A stretch of 24,618 nucleotides of DNA from a bacterium (GTDB lineage Bacteria > Actinomycetota > Acidimicrobiia > Acidimicrobiales > CATQHL01): contig JAPONU010000267.1 in the NCBI GenBank assembly GCA_026713745.1, positions 1 through 24,618 on the forward strand, given 5' to 3'. The position numbers and the translations under genes are program-made. Under the pieces are notes generated by a model that saw only the letters and a list, made by a program, of their open reading frames with translations, was not told where the DNA came from and ran no database searches. This document shows, piece by piece, positions 7,660-15,484 of this stretch (the first letter of the stretch is position 1; every line of letters starts with the position of its first letter).

Positions 7660-8745
7660 TCACTCCCCGGAGTGGCCCGAGCCGGTCGGGGTCGCCGAGT
7701 CCTCGTCGGTGCCCGCCAGCTCGCTCAACCGCGCCACGTCGCGCTTCTGCTGGAGCATGTCGAGCAGCGTTCCCGCCATGCCCCGCGGACCCAGGAGGGT
7801 TCCGCCGATCAGCCCGGCGCCGCCCAGCAGGTACACCGACAGTCGATGGCTCTGCAGGGCCGCGGGAAGGATCTGGAAGGCGACCGCCACGCTGGCCAGG
7901 CCAACGATCGTCTGCGTGCCGGCAACGACGGGAATCGCCAGGAGGAACAGCGACTGGAACAGGACGTACTGCGTCAGAGCGGGAGGCGACTCGTAGAGGG
8001 GTGCCGTGAAGGCCCCGGCGATCCCGATGAGGAACCCGCCCACGGCGAAGGCGATCACCCGGTACCGCCAGGGGGAGATGCCCACGGCGGCCGCCGCTTG
8101 CCTGTCGGTTCGCACCAGATGGATGGCGCGACCGTGCCGGGACCGACGCAGAGCGTGCATCAGCAGACCAGCGATGACCATCACGACGAAGCAGAGATAG
8201 AAGTACCGCATGTCGGTGTCGAACTTGAACCCGAATATCTCCGGCCGGGGGACGCGCACGTCCGCGCCCGCCCCGCCCGAGATCCACGTATACGTGAACA
8301 GCGTGCGCTCCATCGTGACCTGGAGGCCCATGGTCAACACCATGACGTAGACCCCGGAGAACCGGGCCGTCGGTATGGCCACCAGCGCCGACAGCACGGT
8401 GGCGCAGACGACCCCGCCGATCATGGCCGGTATGAACGGCCACGCTCCGGAGCCGGCCAGGCCCTCGCGCAGCAGGTAACCCGTGATGTAGACCGACGTG
8501 CCCAGGAGCGCTGCACCCGCCAGCGTCACCTGGCCCGCCCAGCCGATGATGACGGCCAGCCCCATCACGGTGATCGCCGTCAGGAAGCCCGCCGAGGAGA
8601 GGAAGATCCAGTATTCCTTGACGAACTGCGGGACGATGCCCATGACGAGTGCCAGCCCCAGCACGCCTACGACCGGAGGCGTGAGTTGGAAGCCGGCCAG
8701 CGAGCCGGGCAGCCGCAGCGATGTCTTGGGGGGAGTCACTGACAC
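7660..8745 (-). CDS. livM: Branched-chain amino-acid ABC transporter permease LivM
   Basis: This 361-residue inner-membrane permease has about ten hydrophobic segments and the conserved LivM features: 'GLAVIIGWAGQVTLAGAALLG' (the G-ag.vSlg.a.f.g box), 'RFSGVYVMVLTMGLQ' and the coupling-loop motif 'RRSRHGRAIHLVRTDRQAAAAVGISPWRYRVIAFAVGGFLIGIAGA'. With LivH it forms the translocation channel. Translation starts at GTG 8745, 4 nt after the livH stop, with GGAG/GTGAG upstream; another GTG two codons on is possible. A hydrophilic C-terminal tail of about 35 residues (after 'GTLLDMLQQKRDV') is Asp/Glu/Ser/Thr-rich and not part of the usual fold. Confidence 0.92.
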   Translation of the reverse strand: MSVTPPKTSLRLPGSLAGFQLTPPVVGVLGLALVMGIVPQFVKEYWIFLSSAGFLTAITVMGLAVIIGWAGQVTLAGAALLGTSVYITGYLLREGLAGSGAWPFIPAMIGGVVCATVLSALVAIPTARFSGVYVMVLTMGLQVTMERTLFTYTWISGGAGADVRVPRPEIFGFKFDTDMRYFYLCFVVMVIAGLLMHALRRSRHGRAIHLVRTDRQAAAAVGISPWRYRVIAFAVGGFLIGIAGAFTAPLYESPPALTQYVLFQSLFLLAIPVVAGTQTIVGLASVAVAFQILPAALQSHRLSVYLLGGAGLIGGTLLGPRGMAGTLLDMLQQKRDVARLSELAGTDEDSATPTGSGHSGE

Positions 8746-8749
8746 GAGC

Positions 8750-9691
8750 TCACGTCTCCGCCAGCCGGAACTGCGACTGTTTCCGGCGCGCCACGATCAC
8801 GACGCCCACGAAGAGCACGGCCATCAGGATGACCTCGCGCCAACCGGAGCTGATCTTGCCGAACGTGCCCCCGGCGGTGTGCGCCTCGACCTGCCCGAAC
8901 AACATCGCCCCGAGCAGGGCCAGGGGCAGGCTCTTGAACCCGCCCAGGACCGCTCCCGCCAGCGACCTGATCAGGACGAACAGAATGACGCTGGCCCCGA
9001 GTCTCGTCATGGGGGTCAGCAGCACGCCGCCGAGTCCGGCCAGCGCCCCTGAGATGCACCACACGCCCATGGAGATCTTCCGCACGGGCACGCCGACCAT
9101 CTCGGCCGCTTCCACGTCGTCGGAGATGGCGCGCATCTGCACCCCGGTCTTGGTTCTCGTCACGACGAAGTGCAGGACGATCACAAGGAAGACGAGCAGC
9201 GCGATCACCGCGATCTGATGGTGCGACACGTTCGCACCCCAGAGAGTCACACGGCCCTTGCCGAAGGGGCTCGGCACGATCTCGAACGCGCCGGGCCAGA
9301 TCTCCTGGGTGATGCCGGTGAAGATCAGCATCCCGCCCAGGGCGAAGGTGGTCACGGTGACCCGGGGCCAGCGCGCCATGCGCCCCGTCGCCACCCAGGC
9401 GAACAGGGCAGCCAGGCCGGCGCCCAGCAGGACGGCGAGGATCACCGCCGGGGCCTTGGGCCATTCCTTGGTGGCGTAGGCCAGGTTGGTGCCGTGGCCG
9501 GAGGTGCGCGCCGGGTTGGCCGTGAGGTACCAGTAGAGGAACGCCGAGCAGAGCGCGATGCCCCCGTGCACGAACGCCACGATCCGGCTCATGCGGAAGG
9601 AGAGCACGAGACTGACCGCAAGGATGCCGTAGAGCGCGCCCAAGGCCACACCCGTGACAAGCGATGCCTTGACTATGAACGGGTCAAACAC
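8750..9691 (-). CDS. livH: Branched-chain amino-acid ABC transporter permease LivH
   Basis: This 313-residue permease opens with 'GVALGALYGILAVSLVLSFRMSRIVAFVHGGIALCSAF', the LivH hallmark (ga.yaLiAlGltl.yg...in.ahGe). It has about eight membrane helices and the coupling loop 'TRTKTGVQMRAISDDVEAAEMVGVPVRKISMGVWCISGALAGLGGVL'. It is the channel partner of LivM. The start is GTG 9691, supported by AGGGA 6 nt upstream. It follows livK after 123 nt that contain a strong hairpin, as is common where a highly expressed binding protein precedes its permeases. Confidence 0.92.
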   Translation of the reverse strand: MFDPFIVKASLVTGVALGALYGILAVSLVLSFRMSRIVAFVHGGIALCSAFLYWYLTANPARTSGHGTNLAYATKEWPKAPAVILAVLLGAGLAALFAWVATGRMARWPRVTVTTFALGGMLIFTGITQEIWPGAFEIVPSPFGKGRVTLWGANVSHHQIAVIALLVFLVIVLHFVVTRTKTGVQMRAISDDVEAAEMVGVPVRKISMGVWCISGALAGLGGVLLTPMTRLGASVILFVLIRSLAGAVLGGFKSLPLALLGAMLFGQVEAHTAGGTFGKISSGWREVILMAVLFVGVVIVARRKQSQFRLAET

Positions 9692-9727
9692 CGAGGATCC
9701 CTACTCGTCCGCCCAGTGACCGCTCGG

Positions 9728-9761
9728 GGCACCTTGCCGGACCTGCGTCCGACAAGGTGCC
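9728..9761 (-). other. Strong stem-loop between livK and livH
   Basis: GGCACCTTG (9728-9736) pairs with CAAGGTGCC (9753-9761) and CGGAC (9738-9742) with GTCCG (9747-9751), with one 1x1 mismatch and a CTGC tetraloop: 14 base pairs in all. On the transcribed minus strand it follows the livK stop by about 55 nt. No T-run follows it, so full rho-independent termination is unlikely. The position fits an mRNA-stabilising or attenuating element that keeps binding-protein levels above permease levels. Confidence 0.6.
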
Positions 9762-9814
9762 TCGATGCATTCCGTTGCCCTTCAATCTTCCGATTGATCG
9801 ACGTGAGGCGTCAC

Positions 9815-11251
9815 TCACTCATATTCGGCGCAGGCTTCGTACTGCTCGGGAGCCGGAATCCAAACGGCGAAGTCGGTCGACGCCGCGGCCTGGTTGTACT
9901 TGAACTGGTACTCGCAGCGCAGCGTGTCATGGGCATCGGTCGTCTGCGTTCCGGCGGCCCGCTCCGCGGACGCATCGCCCCACGCGAAGGTGATGCCCAT
10001 GCCCGGACCGGCGTCCCAAGGCTGCGACTCCCAGGCCTCCATCATGTTCTCCCGCGTGATGTCGGGACCGACCTGCTTGGCGGCTTCGATGAAGATGCGC
10101 GCTCCGGCGTAGCCCGACTGCGTGATGTGGTGGATCTTGAGGAGTTGGTCGGGGTTGTACTTCTCGAGTGCGGCGAGGTACTCGGTGTTGTCGTTCCAGA
10201 CCTTGAACGTGGTGATCGTCCACATGCCCTTCAGCGGCCAGTCGCCGACGAACTCGCCCAGAGCCTCCGCCGCGAAGTGGTTGCCGCTGACCCCCAGAGG
10301 CGGCCAGTAGCCCTGCTGCTCGGCGGCGATCATCCAGCCCGCCATGGGAGCGGCCCAGGCGAAGTGGATGACGTGGTCCGGGTTGGCGGCCTGCATCTCG
10401 ATGACCGCCGGCGTGTGGTCCGGCGTCTCGATCTCGATCGGCTGCTCGAGCACGACATCGATCCCGGCTGGATCGTAGACGGCGCGCATGGCGTCGGCGG
10501 CGAGGCGATCCTCAGGAATGTTCAGGTAGATGATGGCCACGGACTCCGGCTCCAGGATGTCGCGCACCCAGATGGAGTTGGCGGTCGCCTCGTGGATGGT
10601 CGCCATGTGCGTCGGGAACATCCAGGGGTCGCGCCACTCACTGGTGAAGAAGCCCCAGGAACCGAACCACGGGACCTCATCACGGGCCAGGTCCTGGTGC
10701 AGCTCACCGGTGCCCCAGGTGATGCTGGTGATGAAACCGAAGACCTGATCCTCGTCCACCAGCTTCCTGAAGCAGGCGCGTGCACGGGCCACGTCGCCGG
10801 CGGCGTCGCAGTTCGTGACGCTGATCTTGCGCCCGTGAACGCCGCCCTCGTCGTTGACCGAATCGAACATGGCGATGGCCGACGCCACGACCGGGATCGT
10901 CACGATCTCGGGAAGCGGCAGACCGTCGTCGCTGATCGCGCCGAGCTTGATCTCCGTGTCACTGACACCGGGCGCCGAAGTGCCTGCCGCCGGTGCGGCT
11001 GCCTCCTCCGGCTCATCCTCCGGCTCGGGGGCCGCAGCCTCGGGCTCATCCTCCGGTTCCGGTGCCGCAGGCTCCGGCGGAGGTGGCGGTTCCGGTGCCG
11101 CAGGCTCCGGCTCGGGCGGCGGGGCCGGGGCCGCGGGCTCCGGTGGCGGGGCGGGCGTCCCCCCACTGTCGTCGTCGCCGCCGCAAGCCGCTGCGATCAC
11201 GAGGATCACAGCCGCTGTGGCCACGATTCGAAGTACCAACTTGCGCTTCAT
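9815..11251 (-). CDS. livK: Branched-chain amino-acid (or related ligand) ABC transporter substrate-binding lipoprotein
   Basis: This 478-residue receptor has a lipoprotein signal with lipobox AAAC (Cys23), then an unusual 70-residue Pro/Ala/Glu-rich stalk (about 27-97). The periplasmic-binding fold begins at 'TEIKLGAISDDG' and shows the Leu/Ile/Val-binding family pattern: 'GGVHGRKISVTNCDAAGDVARARACFRKLVDEDQVFGFI', 'PESVAIIYLNIPEDRLAADAMRAVYDPAGIDVVLEQPIE' and a typical C-terminal lobe. It would be tethered outside the membrane and deliver ligand to LivHM. The ATG at 11251 is preferred over an upstream in-frame start at 11299 because GGGGAGGA sits just before it and the signal peptide begins there. 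Ligand identity cannot be read from the sequence; family members bind amino acids, amides, urea or aromatic acids. Confidence 0.9.
   Translation of the reverse strand: MKRKLVLRIVATAAVILVIAAACGGDDDSGGTPAPPPEPAAPAPPPEPEPAAPEPPPPPEPAAPEPEDEPEAAAPEPEDEPEEAAAPAAGTSAPGVSDTEIKLGAISDDGLPLPEIVTIPVVASAIAMFDSVNDEGGVHGRKISVTNCDAAGDVARARACFRKLVDEDQVFGFITSITWGTGELHQDLARDEVPWFGSWGFFTSEWRDPWMFPTHMATIHEATANSIWVRDILEPESVAIIYLNIPEDRLAADAMRAVYDPAGIDVVLEQPIEIETPDHTPAVIEMQAANPDHVIHFAWAAPMAGWMIAAEQQGYWPPLGVSGNHFAAEALGEFVGDWPLKGMWTITTFKVWNDNTEYLAALEKYNPDQLLKIHHITQSGYAGARIFIEAAKQVGPDITRENMMEAWESQPWDAGPGMGITFAWGDASAERAAGTQTTDAHDTLRCEYQFKYNQAAASTDFAVWIPAPEQYEACAEYE
11011..11110. repeat. 33-bp-period direct repeat encoding the Pro/Ala/Glu stalk of the binding protein
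   Basis: Within livK, a 23-bp unit at 11055-11077 recurs exactly at 11088-11110, and GCTCATCCTCCGG at 11011 recurs at 11044. Both have a 33-bp offset (11 codons). They encode 'PEPAAPEP' and 'PEPEDEPE' runs. The repeats suggest expansion by slippage or unequal recombination, and the stalk length may vary among strains. Confidence 0.7.
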
Positions 11252-11342
11252 GAAGCATCCTCCCCGAGCCTTGTCAGCTAGTTGGGTGTCGCTACTCAAG
11301 CGCCAAGGCCTCGCTACGATCGCGGGACCACACCCACACGAG

Positions 11343-11348
11343 ACAATA
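11343..11348 (-). promoter_or_regulatory. Possible -10 box for the liv operon
   Basis: In the 173-nt gap upstream of livK, TATTGT on the minus strand (11348-11343) fits the actinobacterial TANNNT -10 pattern. It would give a leader of about 85 nt ending in the GGGGAGGA ribosome site of livK. I found no good -35 at the right distance, so this is tentative. Confidence 0.25.
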
Positions 11349-11383
11349 TTTCGGGGGCCGTCTACCGGGTCCTAGTCGGAGCC

Positions 11384-11408
11384 GACAACGAAAACAGCTT
11401 CGTTTGTC
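11384..11408 (-). other. Stem-loop just after the SCP2 gene
   Basis: GACAACGAA (11384-11392) and TTCGTTTGTC (11399-11408) are complementary apart from a single-base bulge, with a 6-nt loop. It starts 17 nt after the stop of the SCP2 gene on the transcribed minus strand and lies before the livK promoter region. No T-tract follows, so it is a candidate factor-dependent terminator or mRNA 3'-end structure separating the two gene sets. Confidence 0.4.
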
Positions 11409-11424
11409 GCTTCCGGACAGTTCG

Positions 11425-11823
11425 CTAGAGGCAGTCCCCGCGGGTGAGTGCCATCACCTCGCCGGCGAACCTTCCGAACGCCTCGCCGCTCGCCACCGCA
11501 CGCAGCCCGAACAGAACGCGTTCGTAGGCCCCGTCGATCTTGAGGCGCCCCTGCATGTAGGCCACAGCAGGGTCCAATTGGCCGCTCAGGATCCCGTGCG
11601 CGTCGGCGGCACTGCACGACATGGTGCAGTCGGGATCGGCGGGACGTCCGGGACTCAACCCCACCAACCGCCCATCAGTCACGACCGCCCCCAGCCGGCA
11701 GGGGCCTTCGGGGCCCCCGGAGATGTCGATCCGGGCGGTCACGTTGCAGCCCGGGACCACCGGCAGCGCCTCAGCGGCGGCCAGCACGGCCTGCAGCCAG
11801 CCCTCGCTCCCGATGTTGCCCAT
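11425..11823 (-). CDS. Stand-alone SCP2 (sterol carrier protein 2) domain protein
   Basis: This 132-residue protein consists of a single SCP2-type domain: an amphipathic N-terminal helix ('WLQAVLAAAEALPVVPG'), beta strands ending 'DPDCTMSCSAADAHGILSGQLDPAVAYMQGRLKIDGAYERVLFGLRAV'. The D.t.t.s..d...l..G.ldp..A.m.G.lki.G pattern is the SCP2 hallmark. SCP2 domains bind lipids, fatty acyl groups or other hydrophobic ligands in the cytosol. The start at ATG 11823 lies 14 nt after the Mca-like gene stop; a frame reaching back to 11937 is an overlap with that gene. It is the last gene of the MgtE-PhoU-Mca run. The ligand is unknown. Confidence 0.8.
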   Translation of the reverse strand: MGNIGSEGWLQAVLAAAEALPVVPGCNVTARIDISGGPEGPCRLGAVVTDGRLVGLSPGRPADPDCTMSCSAADAHGILSGQLDPAVAYMQGRLKIDGAYERVLFGLRAVASGEAFGRFAGEVMALTRGDCL

Positions 11824-11837
11824 TGCGCCGGCGCCCC

Positions 11838-12776
11838 TCAGCCGGCGACCGGCGGCGCATCCCGCAGCCCGGCGAAGAGGTCGTCCTCGGGCAGCGCGGT
11901 CGCCACGTCGGAGCGCGCCAGGATGTAGTCCTCCCACGGGTAGGCCTCAGCGGCGACCTCCCGGGGCAGCCCGAACCAGAACGGCTCGGTGGGATCCACC
12001 TGGGTGGCGTGGGCAAGCAGCGCGTCGCAGCGCCGGTCGTACCACTTCGCCACCTCGATCCGCGTGGTGATGCGCTCGTCCTGCCAGGGCCGCTCGAACC
12101 ACCACTCCTGGTAGGGAGACTCCATGCCCTGCTCGCCGAACGCCTCGTGGAGGGCCAGGATCCGGGCCTTGGCCCACAGCGAGTAGTACAGCTTGGGCGG
12201 GCGCCAGGGAGGACCCGCGGCGGGGAAGGCCCCGGGGTCGCCCGCCGCCTCGAAGGCCGCTTGGCCCACGTCGTGCACGCGCAGGTGGTCCGGATGGCGG
12301 TAGCCCTGCTGATCGTCGGGATAGATGACGACCACATGGGGGCGTTCGGCCCGCAGGATCGTCACGAGGCGTTCGGTCGCCTCATCCAGCGGCGCCGCCC
12401 CGAACGAACCCGCTGGTAGCTCCACCGGCCCGGTGGGGCCGTCATGGACGTCAGGCGCCTCGGGATAGCCCGAGTCGCGGTAGCCCAGCCACACCACCTC
12501 GTGGTAACCGATGATCGCTGCCGCCCTGTCGAGTTCGGCCCGCCGCACCTCGGCGAGCCGCTCGCGCACCCCCGGCAGGTCGGCCGCGGGGTTGAGGATG
12601 TCACCCTCCTCACCGCCGGTGCAGCACACCAGCACGGCCCGCACCCCCTCGTCGACGTAGCGGGCGACCGTGGCCGCCCCCTTGGAGGACTCGTCGTCGG
12701 GATGCGCATGCACCGTCAGCAGCCGCAGAGCGTCGTCTGCGCCTCCGGGCGCGCCCGGAGGCGGCGGGTTCGTCAC
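11838..12776 (-). CDS. mca: PIG-L family amidase, mycothiol S-conjugate amidase (Mca) like
   Basis: With the GTG start at 12776 the protein has 312 residues. Zinc-site motifs of the PIG-L/LmbE family are clear: 'VHAHPDDESSKGA' (His25, Asp28) and 'GYRHPDHLRVHDVG' (His164). The 'CCTGGEEGDILNP' and 'LGYRDSGYPEA' segments are those of the Mca/MshB branch, and the long C-terminal part with 'PPKLYYS' and 'EVAKWYDRRCDALLAHATQVDP' favours Mca over MshB. Mca cleaves mycothiol conjugates of toxins to a mercapturic acid and GlcN-inositol in the cytosol. GTG 12776 gives a 19-nt gap from the upstream PhoU/TrkA gene; an ATG at 12839 would overlap that gene by 44 nt. No good ribosome site was seen for either start. 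Confidence 0.85.
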   Translation of the reverse strand: MTNPPPPGAPGGADDALRLLTVHAHPDDESSKGAATVARYVDEGVRAVLVCCTGGEEGDILNPAADLPGVRERLAEVRRAELDRAAAIIGYHEVVWLGYRDSGYPEAPDVHDGPTGPVELPAGSFGAAPLDEATERLVTILRAERPHVVVIYPDDQQGYRHPDHLRVHDVGQAAFEAAGDPGAFPAAGPPWRPPKLYYSLWAKARILALHEAFGEQGMESPYQEWWFERPWQDERITTRIEVAKWYDRRCDALLAHATQVDPTEPFWFGLPREVAAEAYPWEDYILARSDVATALPEDDLFAGLRDAPPVAG

Positions 12777-12795
12777 GATCGTCCGGCGGGCTGAC

Positions 12796-14112
12796 TCAGG
12801 TCTGTGCCCCGAGCACCGCCGCCCGGGGCGACAACTCATCGGTGCCTGTCTCGGGGTCGCGCTCGAGGTCCCAACCCAGCAGGGTGGCGAACGCGCCGCG
12901 CCCCTCGTCGGGACCGGAGGCGATCACTTCGTCCCCCGCTTGCAGCACCGTGGGTCCCCGCGGCCGGTACAGGTACCGCTGACCTCGCAGGATGGTCAGC
13001 ACCGTGAAACCGGGCTCGATGTTCAGGCCCAACTCGCCCAGGGAGCGGCCGTCGACCGGTGAGCCCTCGGCCACCGGGTAGTCGACGACGACCTCGTCGG
13101 AGTCGCCCAGGGCGATCTCCAGGATGGGGTGCACGTCCTCGCCCTTCTCGATGAGCCAAACCATCTGGCTGGCCTGGTCGCCCAGGTCTTCCGCCGCGTT
13201 GGAGATGTGCAGGAGGCCTCGCAGCGGCGCCGGATCGGGGCGATCCGCGGCGGCCCGCAGCACCCACAGCTCCAGCTGGTCGTGCATGTCATCGAGCCGG
13301 GACTCCAGGTGCCGCACCTGCGCGGCCAGACCCGGATCTCCCAGCACCAGCGTCGAGTACGCCAGGTCCACCGCCACCTCGGAGACGTTCTTCATCTCCA
13401 CCAGCAGGTCAGCGGCCCGGTCCAGGTCGCTGATGGACGGTTCGGGCGGCGCCTCCGGCGGTACCCAGACCTCGTCTCCGGCGAGCTCGCGGATCCGGGG
13501 GATGCCCTCGGGCGACCCGCGCATGAACAGGGCGTCGCCCGGCATCAGCACGTCGTCGCCGGCCACGCCGGTGATCCACTGCCGGCCCCGGCGGATGGCC
13601 ATGATGCGCGTGCCGGTGGCCACCGGCAACTCCAGGGCGCCGACGGGCCGGTGGGCCATGGCGGATCCCTCAGCGACCTGCGCCCGGTGCGAGACCTCCT
13701 CGGCGACCGAGAGGGAGACCACCAACTCCGCGGGGATCCCCAACTGGTGGGTGACCACCCGGGCGATGTCCACCGCGGCGTTGGCGATGCGTTCGATCGC
13801 ACTCACCACCTGCAGCACCGACGACATGCCCCCGGCGTCTCGCGGGCGGCGCGCGGCCTTCACGCAGACGGCGCGCATGTCGTGCACCAGATCGCTCATC
13901 TGCTCCTCGAGGGCGCGGACCTCGGTGGCCAACTCCGGGTGACCGAAGCAGACCGAGGCGTATGCCAGGTCAACCATCAACTCGCTGAGGTCTTTCGCCT
14001 CGGCGAGCATGGAACGCAGATTCCGGGGGCGATCGTCCATCGGTGTCGACCCGAGACTATCGCGGCGCCGCCGCGGCCCCATCGAGGCGGACGTCCCGGC
14101 CTTCGCAGCCAT
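12796..14112 (-). CDS. Tandem PhoU/TrkA-C domain protein, partner of the MgtE-like permease
   Basis: This soluble 438-residue protein is an internal duplication: PhoU-like helices (about 30-140), an RCK/TrkA-C domain (about 143-212, 'SHRAQVAEGSAMAHRPVGALELPVATGTRIMAIRRG...VLMPGDALFMRGS'), then PhoU-like helices again (about 227-335) and a second TrkA-C (about 340-408, 'VVDYPVAEGSPVDGRSLGELGLNIEPGFTVLTILRG...VLQAGDEVIASG'). The repeats align well ('KDLSELMVDLAYASV' versus 'KNVSEVAVDLAYSTL'). TrkA-C domains bind ligands that gate cation transporters. The ATG at 14112 shares its A with the MgtE stop (TGATG), a coupling signal, though an in-frame ATG at 14040 would drop a non-conserved basic N-terminus. 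I recall PhoU-TrkA-C proteins next to MgtE-like permeases in archaea, and infer that this one regulates the permease. Confidence 0.85.
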   Translation of the reverse strand: MAAKAGTSASMGPRRRRDSLGSTPMDDRPRNLRSMLAEAKDLSELMVDLAYASVCFGHPELATEVRALEEQMSDLVHDMRAVCVKAARRPRDAGGMSSVLQVVSAIERIANAAVDIARVVTHQLGIPAELVVSLSVAEEVSHRAQVAEGSAMAHRPVGALELPVATGTRIMAIRRGRQWITGVAGDDVLMPGDALFMRGSPEGIPRIRELAGDEVWVPPEAPPEPSISDLDRAADLLVEMKNVSEVAVDLAYSTLVLGDPGLAAQVRHLESRLDDMHDQLELWVLRAAADRPDPAPLRGLLHISNAAEDLGDQASQMVWLIEKGEDVHPILEIALGDSDEVVVDYPVAEGSPVDGRSLGELGLNIEPGFTVLTILRGQRYLYRPRGPTVLQAGDEVIASGPDEGRGAFATLLGWDLERDPETGTDELSPRAAVLGAQT

Positions 14113-15371
14113 CAAAGGATCGCCAGCGCCGCCAGCGCCCCCACCAGCGTGAGCGCGCCGACCAGGTCCATCACAGAGGTCACCAACGGGATGCCGTAGG
14201 TGTCGGGATCCAGGCCGAAGCGCTCGGCGAGGATCGTGCCGAAGTACGCCACGAGTGCCGCGGCGGCCACCGCAACCAGCCCACCGAGGAGCGCCACCCC
14301 GATCATCTCCCCCAGCCCGGGACCGGCCAAGCCCGCGATCCTGGCCGCGAGGTAGGCGAGCGCCCCCGTGCCGGCGAGAGCGGGAAGCCCCATGACGAAG
14401 GTGTTGCGCACCTCGCGCCGGGCCTCGCGGCCGGGCACCGCGGAGGGTTCGATGAGGCCCAGGTGCAGCTTGGAGGCCAGCCGGCTGGAGAGGATGCCGC
14501 CGAGGGCGCCCCCGACCGCCAGGTAGCCCGGCAACAGCACCAGCAAGCTGGGCAGACGGCTCAGGAACACCTCCTGCTGCTCGACGATGACCCCTGCGCC
14601 GAGGTCCAGCAGCAGCGCGATCACGAGCACGCCGAAGGACTCCCGCAGGATGGAGCGCAGCGACGGCCCGCCGCTGCGCCAGACGCTCGCGCCGGTGACG
14701 ACGGCGGCCGCGCCGCAGGCGATCGCCACCGCGCCGACCACCGCCTCGGACTCTGCCAGCGGCACCACCAGCAGCAGGACCGGCAGGGTGATCACGTCGG
14801 CCGCCGCGGTCACCAGCGGGGCCGTCACGTTGTCGGGATCCCAGCCGAAGCGCACCGAGCCTGCGGCCATCGCCAGCGCCACCACCAGCACGAACAGTGA
14901 CGAGATGACGCCACCGAGGGTGCTGATGACCACGAAGGCCGCCAGGCTCATGGGCACGGGGATGTTGAAGAGTTCCGCCGCTGCCTTGGCCAGTATCGCC
15001 AGCATCGCCGAGGACACGATGCTCAGCGCCAGGCCGGCCAGGATGTTCTCGCCGACGACGGTTGCGGGACGCAGGCTGAAGCGGAACGTGCCGGCGTGGA
15101 TGGCGGTGCCCAGGCGCGACCCCAGCGCCCCGAAGACCTTGCCCTGGAGCGCGATGGCAGCCGGCACCATCAGCAGCAGCCCGCCGAGTTGCCCCAGGCG
15201 GTCTGCGCCGGCGCCGAGCAGGATCCCCACGACCACGCTGACGACGGCCAGCAGCCCGAGGGCCACGAGGCTCTGCGCGCCGGCCCAGTGGGGCACACCG
15301 GGCACACCTCGCCCCTGCGGGGGTGCGCGCCGCGGACGGAACCTCGCCAGCAGCGGGAAGGTTCGGTCCAT
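14112..15371 (-). CDS. Duplicated MgtE/SLC41-type divalent-cation permease
   Basis: This 419-residue membrane protein has two MgtE-type halves without the cytosolic CBS and N domains of bacterial MgtE. The first half has 'LLLMVPAAIALQGKVFGALGSRLGTAIHAG' and 'FGWDPDNVTAPLVTAAADV'. The second has 'LLVLLPGYLAVGGALGGILSSRLASKLHLG' and 'FGLDPDTYGIPLVTSVMDLVG'. In MgtE these elements line the ion pore, and the Asp-Pro-Asp and terminal Asp are near the metal site. It would move Mg2+ or another divalent ion across the inner membrane. Lacking its own regulatory domains, it probably depends on the PhoU/TrkA-C protein encoded next to it. ATG 15371 has GGGGAG 8 nt upstream and is preferred to ATG 15392. 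Two-half architecture resembles SLC41 and archaeal permeases. Confidence 0.85.
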   Translation of the reverse strand: MDRTFPLLARFRPRRAPPQGRGVPGVPHWAGAQSLVALGLLAVVSVVVGILLGAGADRLGQLGGLLLMVPAAIALQGKVFGALGSRLGTAIHAGTFRFSLRPATVVGENILAGLALSIVSSAMLAILAKAAAELFNIPVPMSLAAFVVISTLGGVISSLFVLVVALAMAAGSVRFGWDPDNVTAPLVTAAADVITLPVLLLVVPLAESEAVVGAVAIACGAAAVVTGASVWRSGGPSLRSILRESFGVLVIALLLDLGAGVIVEQQEVFLSRLPSLLVLLPGYLAVGGALGGILSSRLASKLHLGLIEPSAVPGREARREVRNTFVMGLPALAGTGALAYLAARIAGLAGPGLGEMIGVALLGGLVAVAAAALVAYFGTILAERFGLDPDTYGIPLVTSVMDLVGALTLVGALAALAIL

Positions 15372-15472
15372 GCCACGCTCCCCGGGACCCATTAGCGATC
15401 AAGTCTCCCCCAGCGTGCAGGGACCGGGCAGGATTTCCGACCCGAATCCTCGTGCCGGCGAGGTGCGCTTCG

Positions 15473-15478
15473 TACGCT
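15473..15478 (+). promoter_or_regulatory. -10 box placed for a leaderless transcript of the PEBP-like gene
   Basis: TACGCT matches TANNNT and ends 6 nt before ATG 15485, so transcription would begin at or next to the A of the start codon. There is no Shine-Dalgarno sequence upstream of this ATG. No recognisable -35 is present, which is common in actinobacterial promoters. Leaderless transcription is frequent in Actinomycetota. Confidence 0.5.
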
Positions 15479-15484
15479 GGCGCC

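Noticed and set aside
7658..8443. N-terminal extension of livG to 8443
   Set aside because: It is a shadow of livM; livG has its own ribosome site and ATG at 7657.
9170..11281. 703-codon open frame on the plus strand
   Set aside because: It is antisense to livH and livK, has shadow-type composition (Arg/Gly/Asp/His rich, no fold pattern), and the minus-strand genes have clear motifs.
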